Assembly (NCBI GenBank): GCA_003354055.1
Contig: PIVQ01000418.1
Coordinates: forward strand, 1-6,609
DNA length: 6,609 bases
Source of the DNA: Desulfobacteraceae bacterium
GTDB lineage: Bacteria; Desulfobacterota; Desulfobacteria; Desulfobacterales; Desulfobacteraceae
Direction of reading: 5' to 3'
Shown: positions 6,007 through 6,609 of the stretch, in pieces
Layout of the letters: each line of letters begins with the position of its first letter
How positions within the stretch are numbered: position 1 is the first letter of the stretch
The notes under the pieces: model-generated
Databases searched by the model: none
Seen by the model: the letters and a program-made list of their open reading frames with translations, nothing else
What the model was told of the DNA's origin: nothing
Position numbers and translations under genes: made by a program

Positions 6007-6609
6007 GGTTTGCTGTTGTCTCCCGCCAGGTCTTCCGCTGGCGTGTCCGCCGGCTTGCCTACAATTCTGAGGGTAGAATTCTCAAGGGGGTCAACCAAAC
6101 GGGTGGTAATCAGAGAATCCCCCGCCCGGATATCACCGGTCACAAACACCAGATCACCATCCGCATACACTTTGGTGATGGCCCGGGTTTTCAGCCGATT
6201 GTTTTCAGCCACATAAATGGTATTGTCCGTAGTCACCAGCCATCGTTCCAGCCGAAACAGTCCGTCAATGGGCTTGCCCGGAATGGAAATCCTGCAAAAC
6301 ATCCCCTCCACCAGGGGCGGGCAGTCGGTACATTTGTTTTCCCGCGGATCAAACCGGACGGCCAGCGTCATTGTCCTGGAACTTTGATCAAACTCCACCA
6401 GCCTGTCCAATGTTCCGGTCCAGGTGTGCGCCTTGGTTTCGATCCACTGGATATCACAGGTCACGGGTTCGGGCTTGGGAAACCAGCCGGGGGATGAGAC
6501 CCTATCCTTATTCTGAAAGGAAAGCCAGCTTGTGGCCTCTCTGGCATCCAGGGAGACAAGGATCTCCATTTGGGAATCATCTGCAAGAGTCACGACTTCC
6601 GTGCCCGTC
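6003..6609 (-). CDS. Periplasmic adaptor (membrane fusion protein) of the RND pump, C-terminal part
   Basis: The frame is open to the right edge of the window, so the N-terminus (signal peptide or anchor, helical hairpin, first half of the lipoyl-like domain) is missing. About 201 residues are visible. They begin with TGTEVVTLADDSQMEILVSL, typical of the returning half of the barrel-sandwich (lipoyl-like) domain in HlyD/AcrA-type adaptors. A beta-barrel domain follows, with a region (WTGTLDRLVEFDQSSRTMTL, then PPLVEGMF) matching the family's usual GxVxRI...D...RT / PPLxPGMF pattern. The last part is a membrane-proximal domain with repeated short beta strands and GDIRAGDSLITTRL. A GTG at 6593 is open but sits mid-domain and should not be taken as the start. 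The stop TGA overlaps the pump's ATG. Four cysteines are present, including a CxxC pair (codons at 6332-6330 and 6323-6321), which is unusual for an adaptor. Its job is to bridge the pump and the TolC-family channel. Confidence 0.92.
   Translation of the reverse strand, partial: TGTEVVTLADDSQMEILVSLDAREATSWLSFQNKDRVSSPGWFPKPEPVTCDIQWIETKAHTWTGTLDRLVEFDQSSRTMTLAVRFDPRENKCTDCPPLVEGMFCRISIPGKPIDGLFRLERWLVTTDNTIYVAENNRLKTRAITKVYADGDLVFVTGDIRAGDSLITTRLVDPLENSTLRIVGKPADTPAEDLAGDNSKP

Noticed and set aside
6003..6593. Treating the GTG at 6593 as the start of a complete 196-residue protein.
   Set aside because: The frame continues to the window edge with family-typical residues (TGTEV) directly before it. 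The GTG falls inside the lipoyl-like domain, so the gene is cut by the window rather than short.

Overview
The window shows the genome of a Gram-negative bacterium. It holds the end of a tripartite RND efflux operon (periplasmic adaptor, inner-membrane pump, TolC-type outer-membrane channel), which needs two membranes. By general impression of the protein sequences I would guess a Desulfobacterota (sulfate-reducing delta-proteobacterial) host, but nothing in the window proves that. All supported genes are on the minus strand.

Layout, following transcription from right to left. Positions 6609-6003 hold the C-terminal two hundred or so residues of an HlyD/AcrA-type adaptor whose start lies beyond the window. 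Positions 6006-2773 hold a full-length 1077-residue RND permease, and 2776-1427 a full-length 449-residue TolC-family channel. The three genes are joined by two ATGA start/stop overlaps, so they almost certainly form one translationally coupled operon. The adaptor would link pump and channel, and the pump would use the proton gradient to drive substrates out through the channel. The substrate cannot be read from sequence. The 3' end of the channel gene carries a perfect 13-bp inverted repeat. Just downstream (about 1289-1377) lies a compact cluster of overlapping palindromes with no U-tract, so it is not a textbook terminator.

From about 1260 leftwards the base composition drops sharply, from roughly 55% to about 35% G+C by spot counts. 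This AT-rich stretch holds a non-coding segment and one gene, 964-188, for an unrecognised 258-residue exported or membrane protein: a signal peptide, a beta-rich extracytoplasmic part, then three transmembrane helices and a basic tail. It looks like a separately acquired or fast-evolving unit. At the left edge, a near-consensus sigma-70 promoter (129-101) and a strong Shine-Dalgarno drive the first 17 codons of another minus-strand gene that leaves the window.

I see no CRISPR array, tRNA or rRNA, insertion sequence, or clear new defence or biosynthetic system. The most notable items are the tolC 3'-end hairpin, the palindrome cluster next to it, the AT-rich unknown membrane protein, and the pump's altered proton-relay residues.
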